Notes under the pieces: model-generated | The model's input: the letters and a program-made list of their open reading frames with translations, nothing else | The model's database searches: none | Told to the model about the DNA's origin: nothing | DNA from: Vulcanimicrobiota bacterium | GTDB lineage: Bacteria; Vulcanimicrobiota; Vulcanimicrobiia; Vulcanimicrobiales; Vulcanimicrobiaceae | NCBI GenBank assembly: GCA_013289785.1 | Contig: JABCZE010000143.1 | Span: 1-5,299 of the forward strand | Length of the DNA stretch: 5,299 nucleotides | Direction of reading: 5' to 3' | Program-made: the position numbers and the translations under genes | Part shown: positions 1 to 5,299 of the stretch, one piece after another | How the letters are laid out: each line of letters opens with the position of its first letter | How positions within the stretch are numbered: the first letter of the stretch is position 1

Positions 1-179
1 CGCCTTCACGACCTGACCTTTTTTACCGCAGCGCCGGGAATCGCGCTCTTGACGGTACCGACGATCACGTCGCCGACGTGCGCGTAAACGTGGCGCCCGC
101 CACCGGTGATATGAATCACGAGCAGTTCGCGAGCGCCGCTGTTGTCGGCAACCCGCAGACGAGTCTCTTGTTGAATCAT
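1..179 (-). CDS. rplN: Large ribosomal subunit protein uL14 (L14), 5' part only, with an apparent frameshift
   Basis: uL14 binds 23S rRNA on the subunit interface and contacts 16S rRNA in a bridge of the 70S ribosome. The first 54 residues read as a normal uL14 N-terminus: [17 protein letters not shown], then [15 protein letters not shown] and AIPGAAVKK. The family continues KKGxVxKA, but here the frame runs K-K-V-R-S and reaches TGA at 8-6, giving only 57 residues. Moving one base at the A6 run (19-24 on the plus strand) restores G-Q-V-V-K-A up to the window edge, so the gene is either damaged, misassembled or recoded at that point. The ATG (179-177) overlaps the rpsQ stop as ATGA, and a GGAG Shine-Dalgarno lies 8 bases upstream. 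The remaining roughly 65 codons are outside the window. Identity is certain; the status of the frame is not. Confidence 0.9.
18..24 (-). other. A AAA AAG heptamer at the rplN frame break
   Basis: Read on the minus strand, the frame-zero codons are GTA AAA AAG GTC, so the last A of GTA plus the next two codons form A AAA AAG. This is the slippery heptamer known from E. coli dnaX, in the phase needed for a -1 shift. A -1 slip here would yield V-K-K-G-Q-V-V-K-A, exactly the uL14 family sequence. However, deleting one A from an ordinary GTA AAA AAA GGT would create the same heptamer automatically, so its presence is not independent evidence for programmed frameshifting. No strong Shine-Dalgarno-like stimulator is obvious just upstream, and any downstream structure lies beyond the window. 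Confidence 0.5.
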
Positions 180-493
180 TTGACCCGCTCCACGATCTCG
201 ACCAGACGCCAGCGCTTATCGCGCGACAGCGGACGGCACTCCGCGATCCGCACGACGTCGCCGATATTGGCTTCGTTGCGCTCGTCGTGCGCCTTGAAGC
301 GCGTCGACTTGCGCACGATCTTGCCGTAGACGGGATGCCGAACGCGCGTCTCCGCGACCACGACGATCGTCTTGTCCATCTTATTCGACGCGACGCGCCC
401 CTGCTTAACGCGGCGGCTCCCTCGGTCCATCTCTTGGCTTGATACCTCGTCGTGAATCACGACCGGGGTCGAGGAGTTGTCAGGCTGCTCCAT
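176..493 (-). CDS. rpsQ: Small ribosomal subunit protein uS17 (S17) with an N-terminal extension
   Basis: uS17 is a primary 16S rRNA-binding protein with an OB fold, needed early in 30S assembly. Residues 22-105 match the family: [17 protein letters not shown], the VRHPVYGK segment, [17 protein letters not shown] and the C-terminal [18 protein letters not shown]. The protein is 105 residues, against about 84 for E. coli. The extra 21 residues at the N-terminus ([20 protein letters not shown] onward) are polar and acidic. Met22 (ATG at 430-428) would give a family-length protein, but I chose the upstream ATG because GGAGG stands 6 bases before it and the start overlaps the rpmC stop by 14 bases. 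Starting at Met22 would leave a 49-base gap with no well-placed Shine-Dalgarno. The stop overlaps the rplN start as ATGA. Identity is certain; the start is probable. Confidence 0.95.
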   Translation of the reverse strand: MEQPDNSSTPVVIHDEVSSQEMDRGSRRVKQGRVASNKMDKTIVVVAETRVRHPVYGKIVRKSTRFKAHDERNEANIGDVVRIAECRPLSRDKRWRLVEIVERVK

Positions 494-701
494 GCTCGGC
501 CTCCGCTAGACGCTTCTCGTAGATGACCGTTTGGATCTGCGCGTACGAACGGCGCATCGCGCGAATCTTGCTGAAGTCGGTCAAGTGACCGGTACGCAGC
601 GCGAAGCGCAGCGTGAAAAGCTCGGACTTTGCGTCGCGGGCTTTTTGCTGCAGTTCGTTGACGGTCAGATCGCGCAATCCGTCGAGCTCACTCTTCTTCA
701 C
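480..701 (-). CDS. rpmC: Large ribosomal subunit protein uL29 (L29)
   Basis: uL29 is a small helical protein near the exit of the peptide tunnel, next to uL23, where it helps form the docking area for nascent-chain factors. The 73-residue product has the family pattern: [18 protein letters not shown], then the helix with [14 protein letters not shown] and the basic [14 protein letters not shown] segment. Its C-terminus is slightly longer and more acidic ([12 protein letters not shown]) than the E. coli protein of 63 residues. The start is GTG at 701-699, which overlaps the rplP stop as GTGA and has GAGG 7 bases upstream. The reading frame stays open further upstream to an ATG at 839-837, but that stretch is the shadow of rplP and has no uL29 character. 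The stop lies 14 bases inside rpsQ, which suggests coupled translation. Confidence 0.95.
   Translation of the reverse strand: MKKSELDGLRDLTVNELQQKARDAKSELFTLRFALRTGHLTDFSKIRAMRRSYAQIQTVIYEKRLAEAEHGAA
500..504 (-). promoter_or_regulatory. Strong Shine-Dalgarno GGAGG of rpsQ
   Basis: GGAGG on the minus strand lies 6 bases before the ATG at 493-491, inside the last codons of rpmC. It is among the best Shine-Dalgarno matches in the window. It favours the extended uS17 start over the internal Met22. Confidence 0.75.
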
Positions 702-1114
702 TGTGTTTCCTCGCGTGAGACGATCTTGGTGCCGATCGGAAGCTTTGCGGCGGCCCGCTCGAGCGCTTCGCGCGCGACGCTGGGAGCGACGCCCGAAAGC
801 TCGAAGAGCACGCGCCCGGGCCGGACGACCGCGACCCAAAACTCCGGGTTTCCCTTGCCCGAGCCCATGCGGACTTCGGCCGGCTTTTTCGTCGCGGGCT
901 TATCCGGAAAGACTTTGATCCATACTTTTCCGCCGCGTTTGATGTGACGCGTCATTGCGATACGAGCCGCTTCGATCTGACGGCTGGTCATCCAACACGG
1001 CTCCATCGCCTGCAAGCCGAAATCGCCAAACGTCAACGAGTTGCCGCGGGAGGCCATCCCGGTCATGCGTCCGCGCTGAACCTTGCGCCACTTTACGCGT
1101 TTTGGAGTCAGCAT
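698..1114 (-). CDS. rplP: Large ribosomal subunit protein uL16 (L16)
   Basis: uL16 sits between the A-site tRNA and the central protuberance of the 50S subunit and is a late assembly protein that helps shape the peptidyl transferase region. The 138-residue product is of normal family length. It shows the N-terminal [16 protein letters not shown], the [10 protein letters not shown] and [13 protein letters not shown] segments, [11 protein letters not shown], then [17 protein letters not shown] and [16 protein letters not shown]. Arg82, within VRMGSGKG, corresponds to E. coli Arg81, the residue hydroxylated by RoxA (YcfD); whether that enzyme exists in this organism cannot be seen. The variant EPCWMTSRQ resembles the Bacillus-type EPAWITxRQ. 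The ATG lies one base after the rpsC stop; the nearest Shine-Dalgarno match is weak or distant, so re-initiation from rpsC is likely. The stop overlaps rpmC as GTGA. Confidence 0.97.
   Translation of the reverse strand: MLTPKRVKWRKVQRGRMTGMASRGNSLTFGDFGLQAMEPCWMTSRQIEAARIAMTRHIKRGGKVWIKVFPDKPATKKPAEVRMGSGKGNPEFWVAVVRPGRVLFELSGVAPSVAREALERAAAKLPIGTKIVSREETQ
709..712 (-). promoter_or_regulatory. Shine-Dalgarno GAGG of rpmC
   Basis: GAGG on the minus strand stands 7 bases before the GTG at 701-699, inside the end of rplP. With the GTGA stop-start overlap it fixes the GTG as the rpmC start rather than the ATG 138 bases upstream. Confidence 0.65.
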
Positions 1115-1115
1115 T

Positions 1116-1994
1116 TTACTCGGTCACCTCGGTGGGCGGCGCCGCCGGCGGCGGCTCCGGTGCGTACGTCACGGGTTCGGGTGCCGGTGCCGGTTCGGGT
1201 GCCGGTGCCGGTTCGGGTGCCGGCGCGGGCATCGAAGGTTCGGAAGCGGCCACGGCAGCTGGAGGTGGACCAGGAGGGCGACCGTCGCGGCGTCCTCTGC
1301 CGCCACGCTCGCGGCGTTCGCGGCCGCGGTCGGGGCGATCGCGAAGGGCCCCGTCGCCGCGCGGCTGATCGGGCAGCACTTCACCACGATAGATCCAGAC
1401 TTTCACGCCGATGCGTCCGAACGTCGTAAAGGCTTCGACCTGCGCGTAGTCGATGTCGGCGCGCAGCGTATGCAGCGGCACCTTGCCGTCGGCATTATGC
1501 TCGGTTCGCGCGATCTCGGCGCCGCCGAGTCGCCCGGAGACCTGCACCTTGATGCCACGAGCGCCGGCGCGCATCGTGCGCATGATCGACTGCTTCATCG
1601 CGCGACGAAACGCAATCCGCTTTTCGAGCTGATCGACGATGTTCTGGGCGACCAGCCGCGCGTCGAGCTCGGGGTGCGAAATCTCCACCACGTTGACGGC
1701 GACGCTCTTGCCGGTGAGCTGCTCGAGCGTTTTGCGAATCTCGTCGATGCCGACGCCGCGCTTGCCGATAATGATGCCGGGCTTAGCGGTGTTAACGATG
1801 ACTCGAGCCTGGTTCGCGCGGCGCTCGATCTCGATCTTGCTAATCGAAGCGGAACGCATCCAACGATTGAAGGATTTACGAATCGCGACGTCTTCGTGAA
1901 GCCACTCGACGTAGTGTTTTTTCTCGAACCATCGGCTGTCCCAGGTGCGCGTGATTCCCAAGCGCATGCCGACCGGGTGAATCTTTTGTCCCAC
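1116..1994 (-). CDS. rpsC: Small ribosomal subunit protein uS3 (S3) with a long low-complexity C-terminal tail
   Basis: uS3 lines the mRNA entry channel of the 30S subunit and contributes to unwinding of mRNA. The core, about residues 1-208, is standard. It has [14 protein letters not shown], the KH domain with the GKRG loop at 77-80, FRRAMK at 129-134 (matching the E. coli helicase residues Arg131, Arg132 and Lys135), [14 protein letters not shown] and [12 protein letters not shown], and it ends at [13 protein letters not shown]. The usual WYREG after RTE is HNADG here. The protein is 292 residues, against 233 in E. coli. Its last 84 or so residues are an Arg/Asp/Gly-rich stretch (about 212-238), a Pro/Ala linker, and Pro-Ala-Glu repeats ending in TEVTE. 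The start is GTG, directly abutting the rplV stop, with AAGGGAG 5 bases upstream. Identity is certain; the role of the tail is unknown. Confidence 0.97.
   Translation of the reverse strand: MGQKIHPVGMRLGITRTWDSRWFEKKHYVEWLHEDVAIRKSFNRWMRSASISKIEIERRANQARVIVNTAKPGIIIGKRGVGIDEIRKTLEQLTGKSVAVNVVEISHPELDARLVAQNIVDQLEKRIAFRRAMKQSIMRTMRAGARGIKVQVSGRLGGAEIARTEHNADGKVPLHTLRADIDYAQVEAFTTFGRIGVKVWIYRGEVLPDQPRGDGALRDRPDRGRERRERGGRGRRDGRPPGPPPAAVAASEPSMPAPAPEPAPAPEPAPAPEPVTYAPEPPPAAPPTEVTE
1174..1227 (-). repeat. 18-bp tandem repeat, three copies, inside rpsC
   Basis: Plus-strand unit GGTTCGGGTGCCGGTGCC is present at 1174-1191 and 1192-1209 (identical) and at 1210-1227 (two differences). Read on the minus strand it keeps the rpsC frame and encodes a Pro/Ala/Glu hexapeptide (PAPEPA register) within residues about 256-274. 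The length is a multiple of three, so gain or loss of a unit would change tail length without breaking the gene. Confidence 0.9.
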
Positions 1995-2501
1995 TTAAGC
2001 TCCCTTGGCGCCTGCCGCAAGTTTGCGCGCGCCGGCTTTCTTCCGCGTGGATTTTGCCGCGGGAGCGACTCCCGGAGCCGCGCGACGCGTCGTCCGGGCC
2101 GCCTGAACCGATGCGCCGGCCGACTTCCTACGGGGCTTTGCCGGCGGGGTTTCGCTGACGATCACCGTGACGTGCGAGAGGCGCTTACGCTTAAAATACG
2201 CGCGCCCTTGCGCGCGCGGATCGACTCGCTTCGTGAAGCGGCCGCCCGGGCCGCCGTCGACCGTAATGCGAGTAATGTACAGTTCGTCGGCATTCATGTC
2301 GTGATTGTTGCCGGCATTGGCTACCGCGCTACGAACGAGCTTCTCGATCGGCTCGGCAGCGAAGACTTCGGCGAACTTGAGGAGCACGAGCGCTTCGCGT
2401 ACGCTCTTGCCGCGAATTGCGTTGGCGACGCGCCGCAGTTTTCGCGGCCCAGTACGCACGAATCGCAGGTGAGCGACGGCCTGAGGAGCCCGTTCCGTCA
2501 C
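1995..2501 (-). CDS. rplV: Large ribosomal subunit protein uL22 (L22) with a basic C-terminal tail
   Basis: uL22 contacts most domains of 23S rRNA; its globular part lies at the tunnel exit and its beta-hairpin lines the tunnel constriction. Residues 1-117 follow the family: [42 protein letters not shown], the [17 protein letters not shown] helix region, and the hairpin with [23 protein letters not shown]. coli L22 ends about there (110 residues); this one continues to 168. The added residues 118-168 are Ala-, Lys-, Arg- and Pro-rich (KPRRK, RTTRR, KSTRKK) and look disordered and strongly basic. The GTG start overlaps the rpsS stop as GTGA, with only a weak GGTGA-type site before it, so coupling to rpsS is likely. 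The stop TAA directly abuts the rpsC GTG. Identity is certain. Confidence 0.97.
   Translation of the reverse strand: MTERAPQAVAHLRFVRTGPRKLRRVANAIRGKSVREALVLLKFAEVFAAEPIEKLVRSAVANAGNNHDMNADELYITRITVDGGPGGRFTKRVDPRAQGRAYFKRKRLSHVTVIVSETPPAKPRRKSAGASVQAARTTRRAAPGVAPAAKSTRKKAGARKLAAGAKGA
2000..2006 (-). promoter_or_regulatory. Shine-Dalgarno AAGGGAG of rpsC
   Basis: AAGGGAG on the minus strand ends 5 bases before the GTG at 1994-1992, within the last codons of rplV. It supports the GTG as the uS3 start, together with the family-typical MGQKIHPVG beginning. Confidence 0.7.
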
Positions 2502-2776
2502 GTTTTCACCGTCGCTTTTTCACCGCCGTGACCGCGGAAATGCCGCGTCGGCGAGAATTCGCCCAGCTTGTGACCGACCATATTCTCCGTGACGTACACC
2601 GGGATGTGCGTCTTGCCGTTATGCACGCCGATCGTGTGACCGACCATCGTCGGCAGCACGGTCGAATCGCGGCTCCACGTCTTGATGACGCGCCGCTCGC
2701 GCGTCTCGTTGAGCTTCTCGATCTTCCGGACGAGATCGGGCGCGACGTACGGACCCTTCTTTAGCGAACGCGACAT
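2498..2776 (-). CDS. rpsS: Small ribosomal subunit protein uS19 (S19)
   Basis: uS19 lies in the 30S head next to uS13 and takes part in intersubunit bridges near the A-site tRNA. The 92-residue product is of normal length and highly typical: [69 protein letters not shown]. The frame is open 84 bases further upstream to an ATG at 2860-2858, but that segment is the rplB shadow. The chosen ATG gives the exact family N-terminus and has AGGAGAGG ending 9 bases before it. The start shares one base with the rplB stop (TAATG), and the stop overlaps the rplV start as GTGA. Confidence 0.97.
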   Translation of the reverse strand: MSRSLKKGPYVAPDLVRKIEKLNETRERRVIKTWSRDSTVLPTMVGHTIGVHNGKTHIPVYVTENMVGHKLGEFSPTRHFRGHGGEKATVKT

Positions 2777-3603
2777 TATTTCGAGCCTCTCCTGCGAACG
2801 ATCATCTTGGTCGTGCGCTTGTTGCGCCGCGTCTTTTTGCCCATCGTCATCACACCCCACGGCGTCGTCGGCGGACGGCCGGAGGTCGAGCGCGCTTCGC
2901 CGCCGCCGTGCGGATGATCCACGGGATTCATCGCGATGCCGCGAACGGCCGGGCGCTTCCCGAGGTGGCGCGAACGGCCGGCCTTGCCGATGACTTGGTT
3001 CTCGTGCTCGACGTTGCCGAGCTGACCGATGGTCGCCCGGCAGTCGATGTGAATCCGGCGAACTTCGCCCGACGGCATCCGGACCTGCGCGTATTGGTCC
3101 TCTTTAGCCATCAGCTGCGCCGAAACGCCGGCAGAGCGTACGAGCTTACCGCCCTCACGGGGCCGCAACTCGATGTTGTGGATCACCGTGCCGACGGGAA
3201 TATTTCTGATCGGTAATGCGTTGCCGATCTTGATGTCGGCGCCCGGGCCGGACTCCACCATCTCGCCGACCCGCAAGCCCAGCGGCGCCAGGATATAGCG
3301 CTTCTCGCCGTCGCGGTAGTGCAGCAGCGCGATACGGCACGAACGGTTGGGATCGTACTCGACGGTCGCGACCTTCGCAGGCACGCCGTCCTTCGTCCGC
3401 TTGAAATCGATGATGCGATAGATCTTGCGCGTGCCGCCGCCGCGATGGCGCACGGTAATATGACCGTTGTTGTTGCGGCCGGAATGCTTCTTGCGAACTT
3501 CGATCAGGGAGCGCTCCGGTTCGACCTTGGACAGATCCGAAAAGTCCAGCGTGGTCAAAAAGCGCCTGCCCGGTGACGTCGGCCGGTATTTCTTAACGGG
3601 CAT
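2776..3603 (-). CDS. rplB: Large ribosomal subunit protein uL2 (L2)
   Basis: uL2 is one of the most conserved 50S proteins, needed for subunit association and for a working peptidyl transferase centre. The 275-residue length fits the family (273 in E. coli). Visible segments are [62 protein letters not shown], the core [11 protein letters not shown], and the C-terminal [13 protein letters not shown] with His230, equivalent to the functionally important His229 of E. coli. It ends in the basic [17 protein letters not shown]. The ATG starts 2 bases after the rplW stop and has no clear Shine-Dalgarno, so translation probably depends on ribosomes leaving rplW. The stop overlaps rpsS by one base. 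Nothing unusual is seen. Confidence 0.98.
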   Translation of the reverse strand: MPVKKYRPTSPGRRFLTTLDFSDLSKVEPERSLIEVRKKHSGRNNNGHITVRHRGGGTRKIYRIIDFKRTKDGVPAKVATVEYDPNRSCRIALLHYRDGEKRYILAPLGLRVGEMVESGPGADIKIGNALPIRNIPVGTVIHNIELRPREGGKLVRSAGVSAQLMAKEDQYAQVRMPSGEVRRIHIDCRATIGQLGNVEHENQVIGKAGRSRHLGKRPAVRGIAMNPVDHPHGGGEARSTSGRPPTTPWGVMTMGKKTRRNKRTTKMIVRRRGSK

Positions 3604-3605
3604 GA

Positions 3606-3914
3606 TTATTGCTCAAAGTAGTTGACTCCGCCGAGCTCGATCTTCTGACCGGACTTGATCTTGACGATCGCTTTTTTATAGTCGCTCATTTTGCCGCGAA
3701 TGCGTACGCCGCGGCGCGCCGAGTTGCGCGCCTTGCCTCGCACGTTGATCGTGTTCACTTCTAAGACGTTGACGTGAAAGATCTCTTCGATCGCATGGCG
3801 GATCTGCGTCTTGGTGGCGTGCGGGTGCACCACGAAGGTATACTGCTGCACCAGCGCGTCGGCCATCGCTTTTTCCGTAATGCGCGGTGCTACGATGACG
3901 TCACGTGCGTCCAT
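3606..3914 (-). CDS. rplW: Large ribosomal subunit protein uL23 (L23)
   Basis: uL23 sits at the tunnel exit and is the docking site for trigger factor and signal recognition particle. The 102-residue product shows the family layout: [34 protein letters not shown], the [17 protein letters not shown] strand-loop, and [15 protein letters not shown]. Glu14, in the ITEK motif, corresponds to E. coli Glu18, a trigger-factor contact. The ATG lies 14 bases inside rplD and has GGGAG 7 bases upstream; this overlap and the family-like N-terminus fix the start. Two bases separate its stop from rplB. Identity is clear. Confidence 0.96.
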   Translation of the reverse strand: MDARDVIVAPRITEKAMADALVQQYTFVVHPHATKTQIRHAIEEIFHVNVLEVNTINVRGKARNSARRGVRIRGKMSDYKKAIVKIKSGQKIELGGVNYFEQ

Positions 3915-4572
3915 CGGCTTGCTCCCGTTTTTCGGCGAGGCGCTGGGTAAGCGCGTCGTATGCAGCGGTTGTAAAGTATAGCCGGTCGAAGCGCAGCACG
4001 TCCTTGATGTCCAGCGCGCCGTCGTCGGTGAACCCGACTCGCTTCAGGTTTCGGCCGACCCGTTCGATCTCGGCTGCATGGGTTTCTCCGCGGGAACAGA
4101 CGATCAGCGTCGTCGGTCCCTCGCGGGCTGCCTTGGCGCTCCCGAAGAGCAGCTTGGCAAAGCCTGCCGTCTTGGCGATCGAAAAATCGGCCGTCTCCAA
4201 CAAGGTGACGGCGTCGTTATTGAAGCGGTCGGCGAGCGCCGCGATAAAGGCGACTCGGCGTTCCTTCTTATTGAGCGACTCGACGAAGCTGCGCGGCTGA
4301 GGACCGAAGACCACGCCGCCGTGACGCCATTGCGGCGAGCGAATCGAACCCTGGCGCGCACGGCCGGTGCCTTTTTGCCGCCACGGTTTACGCCCGCCGC
4401 CGCGCACTTCGTCACGCTTGAGCGTCGAAGCAGTTCCGGCGCGGGCGTTGGCAAACTCGCGGTGCACTGCCCGGTAGATGACCGTGAGCTTATCGCCAAA
4501 GTCACCATTGAGAACCGCGGGCGATTCCATCTCACGGACGACCTTTCCGGAGGAATCGATTACGTTAGGCAT
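3901..4572 (-). CDS. rplD: Large ribosomal subunit protein uL4 (L4)
   Basis: uL4 binds 23S rRNA early in 50S assembly and sends a loop to the peptide tunnel constriction. In E. coli it also represses its own S10 operon; whether that control exists here cannot be judged, because any leader would lie upstream. The 223-residue product has the diagnostic loop at about 55-93 ([19 protein letters not shown], then [20 protein letters not shown]), followed by [16 protein letters not shown] and the alternating alpha/beta globular domain ending [18 protein letters not shown]. It is somewhat longer than the E. coli protein (201), mostly through a charged C-terminus. The ATG overlaps the end of rplC by 8 bases, with only a weak AGGG-type site ahead. 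The stop lies 14 bases inside rplW. Confidence 0.97.
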   Translation of the reverse strand: MPNVIDSSGKVVREMESPAVLNGDFGDKLTVIYRAVHREFANARAGTASTLKRDEVRGGGRKPWRQKGTGRARQGSIRSPQWRHGGVVFGPQPRSFVESLNKKERRVAFIAALADRFNNDAVTLLETADFSIAKTAGFAKLLFGSAKAAREGPTTLIVCSRGETHAAEIERVGRNLKRVGFTDDGALDIKDVLRFDRLYFTTAAYDALTQRLAEKREQADGRT

Positions 4573-5206
4573 TACGCTTTGCCCTAAGCGCCTTCACGCT
4601 TTGCCTCACGACCACCAGCGCGTTCTTGCCGCCGGGCACGGCCCCGCGAATCAGCAAGAGATTTCGCTCTTCGTCGGCCCGCACGACCTCGAGATTCTGC
4701 TGCGTCGTGCGATCGACGCCGTAATGCCCCGGCCGGCGGCTGCCCAGCACGGTGCGACCGGCGTTGGTGTCGCCGTTGGACGCCGGCTGACGGTGAATCA
4801 TCGAGCCGTGGCTTGCGCCACCACCGCTAAAATTATGGCGTTTGATGGCTCCGGCGAAACCATGGCCTTTGGAAACGCCGACGACGTCGACCCGATCGCC
4901 GGGCTCAAAGCCCGTGACCGTCACCGCTTGGCCCAGCTCGCAACCGTCCTCGGCGCCGCGAAACTCGCGAACGACACGAACCGGCTCGACGCCCTGCTTC
5001 TTGAAGTGCCCAGCCTGAGCTTTGGTGAGGCGGCGCCGCTTGATGGGCTCGAAACCCAAAGCAACGGCCTCGTAGCCGTCTTTTTCCTTCGTCCGCAGAC
5101 CGACGACCGTGCAGGGACCCGCCGCGATCACCGTAACCGGCACGTGCCGGCCATCATCGGTGAAGATGCTGGTCATCCCGACTTTACGGCCAAGGATGTT
5201 CTTCAT
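4565..5206 (-). CDS. rplC: Large ribosomal subunit protein uL3 (L3)
   Basis: uL3 is an assembly-initiating 50S protein with a long loop that reaches the peptidyl transferase centre. The 213-residue product has [20 protein letters not shown] at the start, then [46 protein letters not shown] at about 112-134, and [12 protein letters not shown] near 167-178. The loop at 138-163 ([15 protein letters not shown], then RRPGHYG) differs from the common HRAPGSIG...TPGRVFKG form and looks one residue shorter. The frame is open to an ATG at 5296-5294, but those 30 extra residues are unlike any uL3, so I use the ATG at 5206-5204. The site ahead of it is weak (AGGCGA). It is the first gene visible in the operon; rpsJ, the usual preceding gene, is not recognisable in the 93 bases upstream. 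Confidence 0.96.
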   Translation of the reverse strand: MKNILGRKVGMTSIFTDDGRHVPVTVIAAGPCTVVGLRTKEKDGYEAVALGFEPIKRRRLTKAQAGHFKKQGVEPVRVVREFRGAEDGCELGQAVTVTGFEPGDRVDVVGVSKGHGFAGAIKRHNFSGGGASHGSMIHRQPASNGDTNAGRTVLGSRRPGHYGVDRTTQQNLEVVRADEERNLLLIRGAVPGGKNALVVVRQSVKALRAKRNA

Positions 5207-5299
5207 TCGCCTGTTTCTGTGAGAATCGCCAGGCCACGGAGCCAGGCGTATTGTAGTATTTTTTTCGCCGGGACGCGTTACAAAGCGAACCGGCATGAA
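5207..5299. other. Region upstream of rplC with no recognisable gene
   Basis: These 93 bases hold the promoter-like patch, a 7-bp direct repeat (GCCAGGC on the plus strand at 5228-5234 and 5241-5247) and a weak ribosome-binding site. No minus-strand frame reads like the end of uS10, which normally ends in a V-D/E-I-x-I-type strand. If rpsJ precedes rplC, its stop must therefore lie beyond the window. No hairpin with a T-run that would act as a terminator is seen. Confidence 0.5.
5250..5255 (-). promoter_or_regulatory. Possible -10 element (TACAAT) upstream of rplC
   Basis: On the minus strand, an AT-rich patch (GCGAAAAAAATACTACAATACG) stands out in otherwise GC-rich DNA. It contains TACAAT, one mismatch from the TATAAT consensus. 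Transcription from it would start near 5243, about 37 bases before the rplC ATG. No TTGACA-like -35 box is found at 16-19 bases upstream, and there is no extended -10 TG. An internal promoter is possible, but the patch could also be chance or a spacer between genes. Confidence 0.3.

Noticed and set aside
702..839. Upstream ATG for rpmC at 839
   Set aside because: The 46 added residues are Arg/Ala-rich shadow of rplP. GTG at 701 has a Shine-Dalgarno, a GTGA overlap and the proper uL29 start.
1174..1227. The tandem repeat as a CRISPR array or regulatory iteron
   Set aside because: There are no spacers, the units are contiguous, and they stay in the rpsC frame encoding a Pro/Ala/Glu repeat.
944..1429. 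Overlapping plus-strand open frames opposite rplP and the rpsC tail
   Set aside because: Arg/Ser/Gly/Pro-rich shadow translations of the complementary strand, with low complexity from the repeat and no credible start context.
1083..2531. A 482-residue open frame on the plus strand, opposite rpsC and rplV
   Set aside because: It lies wholly antisense to two clear ribosomal-protein genes. Long antisense frames are expected in GC-rich coding DNA, and the translation shows no family motif or plausible domain.
2777..2860. Upstream ATG for rpsS at 2860
   Set aside because: The 28 added residues are the out-of-frame end of rplB. The ATG at 2776 gives the exact uS19 N-terminus and has a Shine-Dalgarno.
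4078..4587. A 169-residue plus-strand open frame opposite rplD
   Set aside because: It is antisense to a well-conserved uL4 gene and has no recognisable motif.
5227..5248. A possible hairpin terminator upstream of rplC
   Set aside because: The GC-rich segment is a direct repeat (GCCAGGC twice), not an inverted one; only a 3-bp stem can form and no U-run follows in the transcript direction.
5207..5296. A 30-residue upstream extension of rplC from the ATG at 5296
   Set aside because: The extra residues do not resemble uL3, and the family begins at the [12 protein letters not shown] position. The segment looks like untranslated upstream DNA.

Overview
The window is one ribosomal-protein operon, read entirely on the minus strand. 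In transcription order (right to left) it carries rplC, rplD, rplW, rplB, rpsS, rplV, rpsC, rplP, rpmC, rpsQ and the 5' end of rplN. This is the classical bacterial S10 operon order running into the first gene of the spc operon. All assignments rest on recognisable family motifs. The organism is a GC-rich bacterium. The bacterial-type proteins rule out an archaeon, and the uL3 and uS3 sequences are not those of an enteric or a Bacillus. The uL3 loop and the tailed uS3 and uL22 suggest a less-studied phylum, perhaps near Armatimonadota or Eremiobacterota. That placement is a low-confidence impression from memory, not a result.

Layout. Positions 5207-5299 lie upstream of rplC. They hold an AT-rich, promoter-like patch and no recognisable end of rpsJ. 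From 5206 down to 1 there is essentially no non-coding DNA. The ten junctions are overlaps of 1 to 14 bases, a direct abutment, or gaps of 1 to 2 bases, and several use the stop-start form (ATGA or GTGA). Three genes (rplV, rpsC, rpmC) start with GTG. The products are large-subunit proteins uL3, uL4, uL23, uL2, uL22, uL16, uL29 and uL14, and small-subunit proteins uS19, uS3 and uS17. They are made together for ribosome assembly, and the tight junctions suggest translational coupling.

Departures from the ordinary. (1) rplN is out of frame relative to its family at a run of six A's (positions 19-24 on the plus strand); as written it stops after 57 residues. One missing A explains this, and the site as it stands is also an in-frame A AAA AAG slippery heptamer. 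(2) uS3 has an extra C-terminal region of about 84 residues: an Arg/Gly-rich segment, then Pro-Ala-Glu repeats encoded by an 18-bp tandem repeat. (3) uL22 has a basic Ala/Lys/Arg/Pro tail of about 51 residues. (4) uS17 has a 21-residue N-terminal extension whose start is backed by a strong Shine-Dalgarno sequence. (5) The uL3 loop that approaches the peptidyl transferase centre is of a divergent type. I found no mobile element, CRISPR array, RNA gene, terminator or non-ribosomal gene.
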